64,000 bases of DNA from Talinum fruticosum (GCA_021018815.1 JAITYX010000042.1:1627001-1691000); one strand, 5' to 3'. Shown: positions 11,042 to 23,378, counted from the stretch's first letter. Notes: generated by a model not told the origin, from the sequence alone. Program-made: numbers and translations.

Positions 11042-11830
11042 ATAAACAGGGTTTGCTGATATACAGATGGATAGCCTTCTACCATGTCTGTCTTCTATCT
11101 TGTGGTCCGTTTTTTGGAAGTAATGGAAATCTGAGGGCATTTACCCTGTCTTGTTTCTGTGGTTCTGTCTTTGGTGTTGGGGATTGCAAAATGTAGAGGG
11201 GAGTATTCTTCGGGGTATGGCATGGTCTTCAGCCCAAGAGTAGGCGCTCAAGGATGTCGAGGCTTCAAAGAACTTTCAACTATCCAAGATCCTTAATTGG
11301 TTTAGCTATCCAATATCCACCATTTATGAGTAGAGATAAACGAGGAATGGGTGAAAGCTCTTTGATAAATATCCAGGATTGCAAAAGAATATCATGTTAA
11401 TGATTTTCCCTAGTGTTTTAGCTCTGTAAGCTAAATTTTTTTACCAGGTTTGAGAATTGAGCGAATGGCTCTCTTAAATCTGAGTATCTTAAGTGTGCTA
11501 GACTAACCTTGTGAGTGCGGTGCGTAGAAAGTCCTTCCATAATAAGAGCTTGTTTAGATGAAGTTTAGCCATGTCATATGGTGGCATGTCTATACCGGAG
11601 CTCTTATCTGATCTTATTAATCGTAGATGACTTAATAGTTCAACATGAAAATTGCTGTCAGACTCAGTTTGAGCTTGGCCTGTAATTTCAGGAGCTTGTT
11701 AATATGAATGACCGCGCGGTGGGTGGTGAATGTTAGCTTCTTTAGTTAATTTGGCAGGTGAAATATCGGAATATAGGTTCCTAAGTTTGCGTACTCAAAT
11801 TTCAAACCAGTTCTATTGAAATAACGGAAT
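11042..11830. other. Intergenic DNA, nothing recognised
   Basis: No coding region, RNA gene or clear repeat seen. Confidence 0.5.
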
Positions 11831-13328
11831 ATTAACATATATGTCGCTCGTACTTATGATGCAATCATTTTTCTATCCATGTCCTATTGAAAATTATTTT
11901 CAACCCCCGACCTTCTTGACATATTACCATTGTAGGTAAATTTAGAATTTTAAGTTGACCGGAGATATTAAAAGACTAAAATGTCCTTAAATTAACCCCA
12001 CCACAGTCATATTTTAATTTGAATTGAAGAGATTTTAAGGGAAAAAAAAACCCTCAAAGCTCTATGGTCATGGCTCTTCTCTCTCTCCTCTGCACGTTCC
12101 CTCTCTTCTTCAAGTTCTTTATTCCTTCAACTTCTCCCTCTTTTATGGCTGCACGACTCCCTTCCTCTTTCCTCTCAAGTTCTATCTCATTTGCACGTTC
12201 TATATCCTCTTCTTTTCGATTTATAACAATATTAGATTCTTTTCAATTTTTATTTATTTTTTAGTATTGAAAAAATAAAAAATTATGATTAATACTAGTT
12301 TAGAAAACCCCGTAACGTAATCTTACAAACCCAGAAAATAAAAACCCCTTTAATCCCACAAACCTAGAAATTGAAGACCCAATGTCAATCGCACACACAC
12401 TTAATTTGTTAATTTTTAGAAAACCTTTGTCATAAAAACCCAATGCGTACAAATACTATCAAGCACGTAAACACTACTAAAATCTTTTTCTAAACAGAGC
12501 GAGCGGTGGTAGACTTCATAAACTCGAGGGGAGCTTTGATGGCTTTAGCCCTCTTGAGTACTGGTGACAATATCCGAATTGATTCTGCTCGAAAGGCTTT
12601 CGGATTGTCGGGTTTGTGGAGGGATTTGCTTTCCTCATTTGCGGCTTCAAGAGTAGTCAAGATGTCTCAAATGGAGGACCATCTGTGTCTTCACTTTCTC
12701 TCCTTCTTCCGGAAAAGTGAAAAGCCTCCATTTTCGGGTCATTTTTCTCCTGCCATTCACATCTCCAAATCCTCTTCCACATATTTTGCTATCGCCTTCA
12801 TCGGATCGACGTAGCTTAGGAATGATTTTGTGATAAGATCATTCATTTTTCCCCTAAATAAAACATTCACAATTAAGAAATTGTGAAATTCATAGTCATA
12901 GAAGAACAATTAGACGGGTGAAGGACTTGGATTTAGTAACCTAGGCTTCGAATTGCGAGTCAACTCTAACCGATGGGTGAGACAGAGATAGATAAATAGA
13001 GAGAGAGGAAGAAAGAGAGAGAGGGGGTTAGCGAGAGGAAGAAAGAGAGCGAGGGAGCAAGAGGAAGAGGGAGATGAACTCGGATATGGTGGTGAAGAAA
13101 GAGATAAAGTTTTTTTAGGGTTAAATAAAATAAATAAAATAATCTGATTATTTTTATTTAGGTAAAGTTGTCATTTAATGTTCACCAACTATCGTTATAT
13201 TAGCACAAATATCGGAAAAGGACAGATTAATTATTAACACCACCGAGTGAGGGGGTTGAAAATAATTTTCAATACGACATGGGTGAAAAAATAATTGCAA
13301 GCATAGTACGAGGGTACGGATGTTAAAA
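11831..13328. mobile_element. Putative non-autonomous DNA transposon with ~80-bp inverted ends
   Basis: The segment 11831-11911 is clearly similar to the reverse complement of 13248-13328. Both contain TTAACAT near the outer edge, then CTCGTACT, CCATGTC and the identical block TATTGAAAATTATTTTCAACC. This gives a roughly 1.5-kb unit with long terminal inverted repeats, as in Mutator-like or foldback elements. The interior has CT/GA-rich tracts and no transposase. I could not define a convincing target duplication, so the exact ends and the superfamily are uncertain. The interior could include captured host sequence. Confidence 0.55.
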
Positions 13329-13535
13329 ATCCAATTAAAATATAGACAACACCATGTCCCGAAATGGATAGCATGCGCAAAAATTAGGCGGAGTTGAGGG
13401 AGAAACTTTTTTAAAAAAAATGTACTGTCGTCCAGGTCTATAAACACGGTCATAGATTATAATTTGTATCAAAACAACCCCAAAAATAAGGGTTTTGCAA
13501 GGGTATCATGAAGTATAAATCCGTCATAATAAATA

Positions 13536-13680
13536 GGGAAATTTTCATGTCTCCTTTATCTTATGCAAGTATCATAGAGGGAAAATTTTCACATCACCTT
13601 TCTATATCTTATGCGAGTATCCGTATGACTGAAAATTTTCACATAACCTTTCTTTCTATGTCTTATGCAAGTATCCCCAA
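13536..13680. repeat. Three-copy tandem repeat, unit ~43-52 bp
   Basis: Three consecutive diverged copies starting near 13536, 13579 and 13630. Each has GGAAAATTTTCA or a near variant, then CCTTT, then TCTTATGCAAGTATCC or a near variant. Non-coding as far as I can tell. Confidence 0.7.
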
Positions 13681-13930
13681 CGGACACTCGTATCATCTTA
13701 ATTCCGAATTAATAATAATAAATACTCTTTTAATTATTATTGAGAGCATTTCATTCCAAAAAAATTGCAATCCAATGTTGCAAATTTGTGTATACAAAAA
13801 CACTCATCAAGATCCAATGATTTTTCTTGCGGGGTAAGAACAACAAATGTACACTGGCTGAAAACTTTTACACAGTACATGTTTGTCTTTTCATTTACCT
13901 AGTAGTCGTAATAGAATGATCAGACTATCA

Positions 13931-14003
13931 GGGGATGTAGCTCAGATGGTAGAGCGCTCGCTTAGCATGCGAGAGGTACGGGGATCGATACCCCGCATCT
14001 CCA
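13931..14003 (+). tRNA. tRNA-Ala (AGC)
   Basis: A complete 73-nt cloverleaf. The acceptor GGGGATG pairs with CATCTCC (one G-T pair); D arm TAGCTCAGATGGTAGAGC; anticodon arm CTCGC-TTAGCAT-GCGAG with anticodon AGC; T arm CGGGGATCGATACCCCG; discriminator A at 14003. The third acceptor position holds a G-T wobble next to the conserved alanine region. No intron. A T5 run directly follows as the RNA polymerase III terminator. Confidence 0.97.
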
Positions 14004-15027
14004 TTTTTCCTGCACCTTTTGCCCATTTTTTCTGCACTAACTACCTTTTGCCCTGCACTAGAATTTACATTTTCAGAACTTGGATTCTTATTCATGACTT
14101 GGAACCTGCTGCCAGCAGAGCCTCCAGTGGATGAAACCGACCTCAGTTGTTTTATTGGCCTTGGCCTCTGCTGCTGCCTGATATTTCCAGCACCTCGTTA
14201 TCGTGAATAAGTCAAGGAGACCTTTGGAGTTGGTTTATTTATAGTTGTCTGGGGAAGTTGTATTGTGGCTAATGTTATAGAGGTTAAACATGTGTATCAT
14301 CATGTCTACAACCGTATCCAAGACAGCAGGTGTTGATCAGCAATCGAGACTGGCCTCATCGAGAAGCCATCATTGATGACACAGGGCGTGGAATTGCTAG
14401 CTCTTTTCCTTCAAAGTTCAAAATGAGAGCAAGCCAGACGAGCTGGATGCCAAAAACCTATGCATACTTAAAGGAATGCCCACACTAAGATCCGGGCAAA
14501 CCTTGATGACATAAAATCGCTCTGCTTGGTCGATAAAGATTGAACATGAGCAGGAAAGCTTAGACAAGGGTGAGGAAGAGGTGCCCTCCACTCATTCCAA
14601 GAAAGATAGATTCTACTTCATTGCGGCAATCAACAGAAGAAAATTGTCTGTCTATATTCCCATTATCAAATCACATTGCACCCCATCAAACATGACTTGG
14701 GTTTTCACTGGTCAGTGTAAACACTTCACAGAATCTACTTTGAAACAGTACCCAACACAGAAATCAGGTCTCAAATACTATGATCATACATCAAACAGCC
14801 AGCATTTCAATCAGAAACAATCACAGCCCAACAAAGTAGAAGTCATGAATAGAATACTTTGTATTCGAAAAAAGGTAACACAAAGAAGAGACCAAAGACA
14901 AAACCTCAGGATAAATTGTTTTCCCAAAATACAAAAAGTTTAACGACGATCGATCTCGAGGGCATTTTGCTAATGTCTTCATACTATTAATAAACTAACA
15001 AAACCAGAGTAAAGCTGAGAAATGAGC
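14004..15027. other. Intergenic DNA and P1 3' region
   Basis: No recognised gene. The part nearest 15027 should be the 3' untranslated region of the minus-strand ribosomal P1 gene. A 120-codon open frame at 14581-14943 has no recognisable domain and I do not call it. Confidence 0.5.
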
Positions 15028-16320
15028 CTAATCGAACAAGCTGAATCCCATGTCATCATCACTCTCTTCCTTGGCCTCCTCCTGAAGAGACGAACACAAA
15101 ATTAAACATAATGCAAACAAGAGGAAAAAAACCCTGAACTCATTTGGGTAGAAAAGAAATTCAAATGAAGCATATAAACTTTTACCTTCTTTTCCTCTTT
15201 CTTCTCCTCAGCAGCAGGGGCAGCACCACCAGCAGGAGCAGCAGCGACAGCTACAGCAGCACCTCCACCAGAACCGACATTCATGATCAGGTCTCCAACG
15301 TCCCTCTTCTCACAAAGCTTGGCAAACAAGCTTGGCCAATATGATTCTACACCATCAACTTTGGCGGCTTTCACCAATATTGCAATCTTCTCCGCCTGAT
15401 CATCAGTAAATTATTGAGCAAATTATACTCCGCATTCAGAAGAATGGGAAGCAGAAGACATGCCATAACATATCAACATATTCTACCAAATCAAGCTTAG
15501 TACTTAAGGCACAGTTTGCATTCTTCAAGTTCCAAAAATACAAAAGGCATTATGTCATCATTAGTTACACTACCGTAGCGACTTCCACCCCAAAAAACTA
15601 TAGTAAATAATTAAAGCACCATCTAAAATCCACATTGTTATTCAACATTAAACTAGCTTAAAATCGGAAGCAACCATCTAGTCAAAAGACAATCACATAA
15701 CATTATTCATCAAATCCCAATTCCAAAACAACTCAACAATTCCCATCAAAGCTCACAAATAACACCAACCTCAACTCACTCATCAAACCCTTGCTACAAA
15801 AGATTGCTTAAAGTCTCTCACTAGAAAATCCAAATCATCAAAGGTAAAATCCTAACAAAGCATATTTTCAAGACCATGGCTCATAGGGCATAGTAAGATC
15901 CATTTCTTGCCATAAAAATGAATATATAACCCACAACAATTCATAAGCTTCTGATCCAAACAGAAATCAAGGCAAAATCCAAGGTTCCCATGAACCAATC
16001 TACAATGATTTCAACTAATAATAATACAACAGGCATACTAAAGAGCTCATAAACAACAGACCAAAAACACAGCTAAAATTTAAATTAAAATTCCAATTAA
16101 ACAATAAAAAGCAACTGATTGTAACAAATAATGTTGTGGACTACAATAATAATACAAATCTAGTAAATCAGAAGCAAACATTTCACACAAAAACCACAAA
16201 ATCATGAAAAGTTAGAAATTTTATTTGGAGGTTGGGGAAAGGAAAAGATACCGTGATGGGAATGCCATCATCGTAGAGGATGAGAGCGGCGTAAGTGGCA
16301 GCTAACTCTCCAAGTGACAT
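15028..16320 (-). CDS. RPP1: 60S acidic ribosomal protein P1
   Basis: Three coding exons: 16252-16320, 15186-15395 and 15028-15081 (110 codons), all phase 0 with GT-AG introns. Acidic P1 forms heterodimers with P2 on the lateral stalk of the cytosolic 60S subunit and recruits elongation factors. The N-terminal half starts [20 protein letters not shown] and includes [11 protein letters not shown] and [11 protein letters not shown], as in P1 rather than P2. An Ala/Gly-rich hinge follows, then an acidic [18 protein letters not shown] tail in which the terminal DDDMGF.LFD is the conserved factor-binding peptide. The length is normal for plant P1. Intron 1 (15396-16251) is long, 856 bp. The upstream promoter carries site II and telo-box elements typical of ribosomal protein genes. 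Confidence 0.95.
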
Positions 16321-16452
16321 TGTTTAGTGAGTTTCTTCAACCGGAGATCAACGACGAAACTGTTTCCAGAAACAGAGACCTCAAATCAGATATTAAATCG
16401 AAGAAGGAGAAATGAATTGCAAGTTCGTCAATCGGAGATGTGCGAAAGAGGA

Positions 16453-16455
<3 letters not shown>

Positions 16456-16502
<47 letters not shown>
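16456..16502. repeat. (GA)n microsatellite in P1 5' leader
   Basis: An almost pure GA run of about 47 bases on the plus strand, CT on the sense strand of P1. Probably in its 5' untranslated region or core promoter; CT-rich leaders are common in plant translation genes. Confidence 0.9.
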
Positions 16503-16507
<5 letters not shown>

Positions 16508-16548
16508 CTGAAGAAGAGAGCTTTTGGGTGCTTTCACGCGGCCGAAAC

Positions 16549-16556
16549 TAGGGTTT
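16549..16556 (-). promoter_or_regulatory. telo-box of P1 promoter
   Basis: AAACCCTA on the minus strand, about 230 bp upstream of the P1 start codon. Telo-boxes are frequent near the transcription start of plant ribosomal protein genes. A weaker AAAACCCTTA lies at about 16595-16604. Confidence 0.65.
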
Positions 16557-16648
16557 TCTGAGAAATGACGAGCAGAGGACTTTTATAGGGCGAATAAGGG
16601 TTTTGATAGTGGCTTTACGATTACCATGGTTTACGAAGGCCTTGGCTT

Positions 16649-16664
16649 GGGCCCAAAGGCCCAT
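16649..16664 (-). promoter_or_regulatory. Clustered site II (TGGGCC) elements of P1 promoter
   Basis: TGGGCC occurs at 16649-16654 on the plus strand and its complement GGCCCA at 16651-16656 and 16659-16664. Site II motifs are bound by TCP factors and, together with a telo-box, drive plant ribosomal protein genes in dividing cells. About 330-345 bp upstream of the P1 start codon. Confidence 0.65.
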
Positions 16665-19600
16665 TTACGAAATATTTCGGCCCTTTTCTTTAGTATCGTT
16701 TTCCAATTCCCGTCGTTTAGAGACACCAACAATGGCAAATGAGTGCTGTTAGGTGACACATCTATATACATTTTAAAATTATCAATGTCGTCTTTTTTAT
16801 TTTGATAAAATTATCGACGAGGTTTTATCTAGTGGTCAAGACTGATGTTTAGAGTACGTTATATTACAGGTTCGATTCGCATCTCCTTTTGTATTATACT
16901 TGTCTTTTATGATTTATTAGAACAAAAAGAAAAATAAATATTATACAATCTACCAAAGGAAGAATAACAATGGAAGAATTATCCAAAACCCCTATAAGAT
17001 TTAAGTAAATTTGGTACATTATGAAGTTCAAGAATTAATTTTCAAAAAGAAAAAAAGTTCAAAAATCAATAATTGGTATAGAAATATCAAAATCCTACAG
17101 AGGAACACTTGTATTATCAATTTAAGTGTATGAATAAATTTAACTCAAATACAACTTTTTGTAGCATTTCAAGTCTAGAATCGAACATTAAATTTGTTGA
17201 AGCTGCTAAAATCTTTATATATATATTCAATCCCGTTTCATTCCATTTTTTCGATCATTAATAAGCTAAAAATGGCTAAGTTTCTAATAATAATTGGCTA
17301 ATCTAAGATCTCCTACTCCCTATGGAAAAAACCACCAAGACATTCCTTGCCATTCCATACACTTGCCCCAAATACATACATAATCAAGATCGATAAAGAT
17401 GGATGGTTTCTGGGCTTCATTTGGACATTGGTGGGGGACCCGCGGGGGGTGGGTGGGGGTGCCTGTAATGGACTGGGCTACATGAACTTGGATGGGCTTT
17501 ACACTGAGAAAAGCAGGCCAACTCTTGGCATTCCCAAAATATCCAACCCTCTATCTTTTAATTTTTTCCATCTTTTAAAAAATCACAAGTATATATTCTA
17601 ATCCAACGGCTAGATTCGCCCCTCTACACAAATTAGTTGGTTAGAGCGATCATTGATGTGGCAACTTTTTTGGTTATTATGTTTGGCTTTGCTGGCTAAT
17701 CTTTTCCTCACTCCTAACTCGAACGAGTTATCTTTTGCTAATTTAAAACCAATGTCATACTTTTCGATCCATTTATCCGATCTAGACTTGCTAAACCGAC
17801 AACGGAGTGTTTCTTCTTACAAAAGTTTTTGTGTTTGATAGGGATTGAACACGAAGACTATGATCAAAAGGGATAGAAATCATTTTGAAGGGATGATGGG
17901 TAGATGGGGGTTACAAAGACAACACAAAAGAGCTTGTTTGCCTTTAATTCTCCCTCACATGTTTTCTGACCAAAGTAAAATGATGGGTGGGCAAACAGTA
18001 AGTTTAGAAGGAGAAGTGAAAAACAAGGAAAAATGGCACCACCAAAGATGGATGTAGAAAAATGGATAATGAATAATCAGTCTTTTAGGTGCAATCCATA
18101 TCCCCGCAATCATAGCCTTTCATAAATCAAAGATTGCCTTATGTCATGTGCATCTATTCATTTTTCAAATTAATATTCTTTACTTCATATGTGAATGTGA
18201 TCTCTCGACCTTCTTAGGTATACAATTACTTAATTTTTGCCCGTCTTAACTATATAAAAATTTAGTGTGATCTTTACTTTTATATGATTGACAATTAATT
18301 TTATTTATATGATTAACTCACTACTAATAAAGAATCGGTTGAGGTCGTGGCACCTCGATCATCCCAGGAAGAAGAATAACACAAGGTTGAATCTCCGTAA
18401 ACGCACTTGTTGGAAGAACTTTCACTTTTAACACTCGCAATCCAAAAGAAATTACACCATTTATCAAACCGAAAAAAATGGTCCTCAGTAAATGCTTTAA
18501 AGAAAATTGTTGTATTTTTTATAAAAACATGTTTTATTTATCTGTTGGTGGGTACATCATACATGCATATAATCAATTTAATGAATAAGAAAAAGTTTCT
18601 TAAAAAAATTGTCATGGAATTTGTCAATATAAAAAATTACACGTTTGTCCTAGCTTTTTCACTTCTTTTTTTTTTTATAAAAAAACACACTAGTGTGTTA
18701 TAGGTCACTACGTTTTTTTCCCCATTGTATTTTGTCAAAAAAATTGCCTACAATAAGGAAGTATTGGACACATATTGATTATAGAGACACGTTTAAAAAG
18801 CTACAGTATGTAGCATTGAAAGTTAGCTGTTTAGACGAAATTTCTTTTTGAAATTTTGTTATATTTTAGTACGTGTAATTTGAGCATATGAGTTGATTTT
18901 GAGTATTTTTTCATCGATATAACAAGTACTCATGTATATTGTGAAGGCAATCAAATAGTAACCTCGTTGATTAACTCATTATTTTATGCATAGTAACATC
19001 TTTACTATGGCTTTAAAGATCTCTACTTCGTTCAAAGTTTTCATTAACGATACTTTAGGACTAAATAGCTAACCCTGATTTACTTTACCCTTTTTAGGGA
19101 AACGTTATATTGTATTGTTATCTTTGAAAGATAAAGTTATAGGGTTTTATCCAAAAAAAAAAACTTCTGTGAGATGTAATCCTGTAATGCCTTGGATCCT
19201 TACCTTGGATTCTTATATATATTTTTAAGTAAAAGGAGAAACATATACTCATGCATGGTTGAATGCCATGATTCCCTCTATTATGTGTGATGTAGACCTT
19301 TTAGCTAGCTGCATGAGATCAATCAAAGGGAAAGGAAAAAAAAAAAAAAAAGTGGATTGAACCCCAAATAGTTGAAGATCCCTTGGATACCAAATAAAAT
19401 TTTACAAATTCCCTAAAAAATAAAGGAAATAAAACTCAAAGCAAATTCATAGAAATTAATCAGACAGTTTCTTTGAAAAAAAATCAAAAAAAAGAAAAAG
19501 GAATGTTGAAAGTGAAGCATCACAGGCAAAAAGGGAAGCATGAAACAATTAACTTGCTTTTTTATTACTTTATTTTTCTGGGTTTTCTCCTTTGCTTCCA

Positions 19601-20343
19601 ATACTATTCCTATGTGGAGAAGTATCAATGATGATCATTGAACAAAAAGGAACAAAAGAATTACAAGTTAAAATAGGCAAAGCTACCCAAGCCTGCCCTT
19701 TTTTCCTCTTTTTTTCCTTTTTTTTAGGAACTAGAAAATACAATGCAATTTAAGGGTTGACATAACCCATATTAGCTACTCTAATTACTATAATTAAGGC
19801 AAGGGGTTTGAACCATATCTTCCCCTCCTCCCTACTAATTAAGCTATAAGAACTTAACCAACAATAATAACCTTTGGCTCAAAAGGCATAAAACCAATCT
19901 TTTGAACCAACATACTAAAAATGCTGCTAATATGAACAAGAATATACCCCATTAGAAGCTGCATGCATCCAAGGGGATTTGAGTAATTTAAGGTAAAAAC
20001 CAATGCCATAAATTTGGTTTTCACCCTATGAAAAATATATGGTAAAAAAAAAAAATGATCAATATGATCCCCCAACCTTCCTCCCCCTAATGCTAATGAC
20101 TCTCCTACAACTACCTACCCATATTCCTAATACTGAAACATGTATGATGATGAAGATGAGCGATGATGATCATACTCGATGTGAGTGATCACATATAGTG
20201 GTAGTTAGAGGATCGATCTTCGAATATTTGGTGCTTAGCTTCTCTCTTGTGATGAGGAGTTATTCTTTGCTGGCATTTGCCTCAAGTAATTTCCCCAACT
20301 TTTTGCATTTTTTGTGAATCTTGTTAGTCTTTTATTTGTGGAG
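16665..20343. other. Gene-poor intergenic DNA
   Basis: No gene recognised over 3.7 kb. A SINE-like patch lies at about 16815-16885: an A-box-like TATCTAGTGGTCAAGAC followed by a B-box-like GGTTCGATTCG, then AT-rich sequence. A G-rich tract lies at 17433-17459. Several open frames of 60-100 codons (17347-17601, 18407-18703 and others) have no recognisable domain and AT-driven composition. Confidence 0.5.
17433..17459 (+). other. Potential G-quadruplex
   Basis: Four G-runs (5, 6, 3 and 5 Gs) separated by loops of six, one and one bases within 27 bp. In otherwise AT-rich intergenic DNA. Confidence 0.6.
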
Positions 20344-22910
20344 CTAGGTTGATGAATTTTGCTCAGATGCTGCTGAAGTTGTGGGTTGAGGACCTGGTCC
20401 TGAGCCAGCATGTACAGACATGGTTGCTGTCACAGCTGCAACATATATCAGAAGTTTGATTAAGATAAAAATATCTCATGTGAAGCTAACTGTGGGTAAA
20501 TTTTATGTTATAATAGAAGTGACAGAAGCAAGCTTAATGTGTACAAGACACTGGGTAAGTTCAAAATGAATACCAAATCGTGTGGAGCTATCTGATTTTT
20601 CCAGGACTTGACCGAGAATTGCACAGGGTATTTCACTGGGCTCGTCATTATATGCAGACCTGACAAATGGGTTGTTTGAGTTAGGTTATAATGTAGGTGG
20701 GTTAAAAGGGGTTTGATGAAACACTCGAGTTATAATGGGTTTTAGTGATACCAAGGGTTTTATCATCAGGTTACAAGGGTTTGGTGAAAGCCAGGTTGGC
20801 ATATTTAATATCTAGGTCGGGTTTAGTTTTACTTAAGTCTAATCTTGTGTCTTTTTTGCAAACGAATTCTTTTTTACCACATTAGCACAAAGAAAAGAAA
20901 AGGTATGGTAAAAAGGAAAAAAAGGTGGAAATTTGAGATCTACAACCTGCAGTAGTAGTGGTAGGCATTGCCATTGTTGAAGTGGGAAGTGATAAGATTC
21001 CACTGGAGCTGAAGTGCTGCTGGGGTAAGAAGGGGTATTGTTGTACCATCTGAGGATATTGGACCCCAAAGCTCTGAGCTTGGTTACTTTGGGCATATGG
21101 GGCATAGTATGGGAGGAAGTTGTGAAAGTACCCTACTGTCCCTGATGCTGTAGCTCCAGTTGTTGGATAGTATGGTGAGAATTGCTGACCATATACCCCA
21201 TAATAGTTCTGTATGTCAAAATAATTAGGAATAAAAATTCATCACACAGTTTACGACATAAGATTATAACATATACTAATATATACACATGTATCCTTTA
21301 TGGTTACATAGTAGTACCACTCACCATTTGGTACATTGTATCATGTGAATACCCAGTGTATCTGCAAAATTTGGGACAAAGTAAGGGAAAGAGGACTGAA
21401 AATGAAAGCTTTAATGGGTGCTGAAAAATGGAAGATGGAGAATTGAAAATCAATACTCACAACAAAAGAAAAAGGAAAATAAAAGAAAAGAAGGATCCCC
21501 ATTCCTCCAAAAGGGGTAGGTTCAAAAAGTGTATTTTGCCCATTTCACATCAATTACTTCCACTTGATTCCCACTGCTGCAACCATTATGCAACAGCATG
21601 ATAGGCATTATGTAGTCAAATGCAGTGCTTTGTGTCATTTGACCAGGTTAAAACAAAAACAAAAAATGCCAAAATTTTGCAGGGTATTTTATTGGGTAAA
21701 TGCCAGAACTTTTGTTTGGGGAGGAGAGAAGGTGGCATTTACTAGAAAATATCTTTGTTTCTCCCCATTACAAGTCCACTTCACTCTCAAGAATTCTGTG
21801 TGTGAGAGAGAGAGAGAAAGAGAGATGAAGATCAAACATAATGCAGCTATATTATATACAAATATAAGAAAAGAAAAGGTATAATCATAATCTTTAATTC
21901 CATGATCATAAATTGTGCTTACGCATAAGTTGAATAAGGAAATGGAGGCTGCCCAGATGGCTGATGGAAGAATGGAGATGAAGATGAGCCTGGATAAGTA
22001 GGTGTGCTCATCAACCCTTGTGCTGGTCTAAACCTTCCTGGGCCTGAAACTTTTCATCAACAACCCACCAAAATAAAATAAAATAAAAATATACAAGTTA
22101 CTTGAAAATTGCCATTAAAATGCTTGCATGCATAGATCTAAACCTTGAATATTGGTTTTTTAATCATGGTCAAAGCATTTGATCACATAGAATTGCTCAA
22201 AGTCTTTCCTAGGTTTCCTGTCTTAATTAAAGACAAGATCTTGGTTGAACATTATATGCTGTTATCATTAATCTGGAGTGACAGGTCTATGATTTCCACA
22301 AAACAACAAGTTTCCTAGTGAATGTGTATGGTTGTGGTCCAATTCATTGGATGCTTTTTATGGGTTCTTTTTTTTTTTTCTGCAGTTATTGTTGCATTGA
22401 AGATGGCCAAATAAAATTAATCACCCAACCAAACCCACTCACCAAACCATGTTTGGAGGGATGGGCTGGAGAGGCTAAAGAGAAATTCTAGAGAGAGAAA
22501 ATGTGAAAAAGAGAGAAGCATACCGTGTTGAGGGGTGGGTGAGCGGTTCTTCTGGGCACCAAGGGAAGCAAGATTGCAATTTGCCCTCCTTCCATCTATC
22601 ACAGGAGATGGGTTTTGGCAAGCCCTAAAGGCAGCTTCTGGTTCCTTGAATGTCACCTAAAATACCCAAAAAGATCTCTTTCAAAACGGCTCACCAAACA
22701 ACAACAATATTAACAACTATGACAATAACAACTCCCCGTATGGATTGTGCTTACAAAGCCATAGCCTTTGGATCTTCCGGTGCTCTTATCAGTGATGACA
22801 ACAGCTTCCAAGATCTCCCCAAACTGCTCAAAATATTTCTTCATGGTATCCCTTTGAGTCTCCCAAGCCAAACCACCCACAAAGATCTTTGTATATGTTG
22901 TGTCATTCAT
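20344..22910 (-). CDS. Single-RRM RNA-binding protein (plant RBM24/38-like, ARP1-type)
   Basis: Six coding exons: 22755-22910, 22524-22656, 21923-22043, 21325-21361, 20947-21208 and 20344-20435, with GT-AG introns and consistent phase; 266 codons from the ATG at 22908-22910. The RRM lies at the N-terminus: RNP2 KIFVGGL near residue 8 and RNP1 KGYGFVTF near residue 48, followed by the family-specific [15 protein letters not shown]. The remainder is a low-complexity Pro/Ser/Tyr/Gln-rich tail. Plant members of this group include Arabidopsis proteins linked to ABA response; the role here is inferred. Exon 1-2 splicing falls inside RNP1, between GYGF and VTF. An ATG at 22964-22966 opens an 18-codon frame whose stop overlaps the main ATG (TGATG). 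Adding one G to the G6 run (22932-22937) would fuse that frame in register, giving a 285-residue protein beginning [12 protein letters not shown]; the true N-terminus is therefore uncertain. Confidence 0.92.
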
Positions 22911-23007
22911 CAACTTCCCTCCATTATAATTCCCCCCACCCCATGGAACTGCCTTTGCTGAGACATATGGGGCAACCCCAAAAACCCAAAAAGAAAAGTT
23001 GCCCGGA

Positions 23008-23040
23008 AAAAAAGAAAGAAAGAAAGAAAGAAAGAAAATA
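23008..23040. repeat. (GAAA)n microsatellite in RRM gene 5' leader
   Basis: About six tandem GAAA units, TTTC on the sense strand, upstream of the RRM gene start codon. Confidence 0.85.
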
Positions 23041-23378
23041 AAACAAAAGAGCTCAAGAGATCACACAAACAAAACCCCAGATCAAGACCCAATAAAACCC
23101 AATTAAAGAAAAACTAAGCTTTTACTCTAATATGATCTTCCTTCCCTCCTCTTAGCCTTGATTTTGCTTCAACTTGCTTCTCTTTAGATGTAGGGAGATG
23201 GTGGCTCTGTGTGGTACTTCAACTGCCTCAGTGGCTCTTTTTCAAACCCACGCCTCAGATTCCGCAAACAACGATGCTCTAAACGAGAAAATCATTGCTG
23301 TTGTTGAGGGAGGGTGTGGAGAAAGAGTGAGAGAAGAAGAGGCGGGGAGAAGGAAGAGAAAATTAGGGATTTGAAGAA

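Noticed and set aside
10857..11045. Short frame resembling a protein fragment seen in many genomes
   Set aside because: It is the conceptual translation of the tRNA-like sequence; the same applies to the frame across tRNA-Ala at 13883-14134.
12064..12814. Two open frames (66 and 102 codons) inside the inverted-repeat element
   Set aside because: Low-complexity Ser/Phe-rich or featureless products, no domain, no leader; likely chance frames in a transposon.
14581..14943. 120-codon open frame
   Set aside because: No recognisable domain, composition like the surrounding non-coding DNA.
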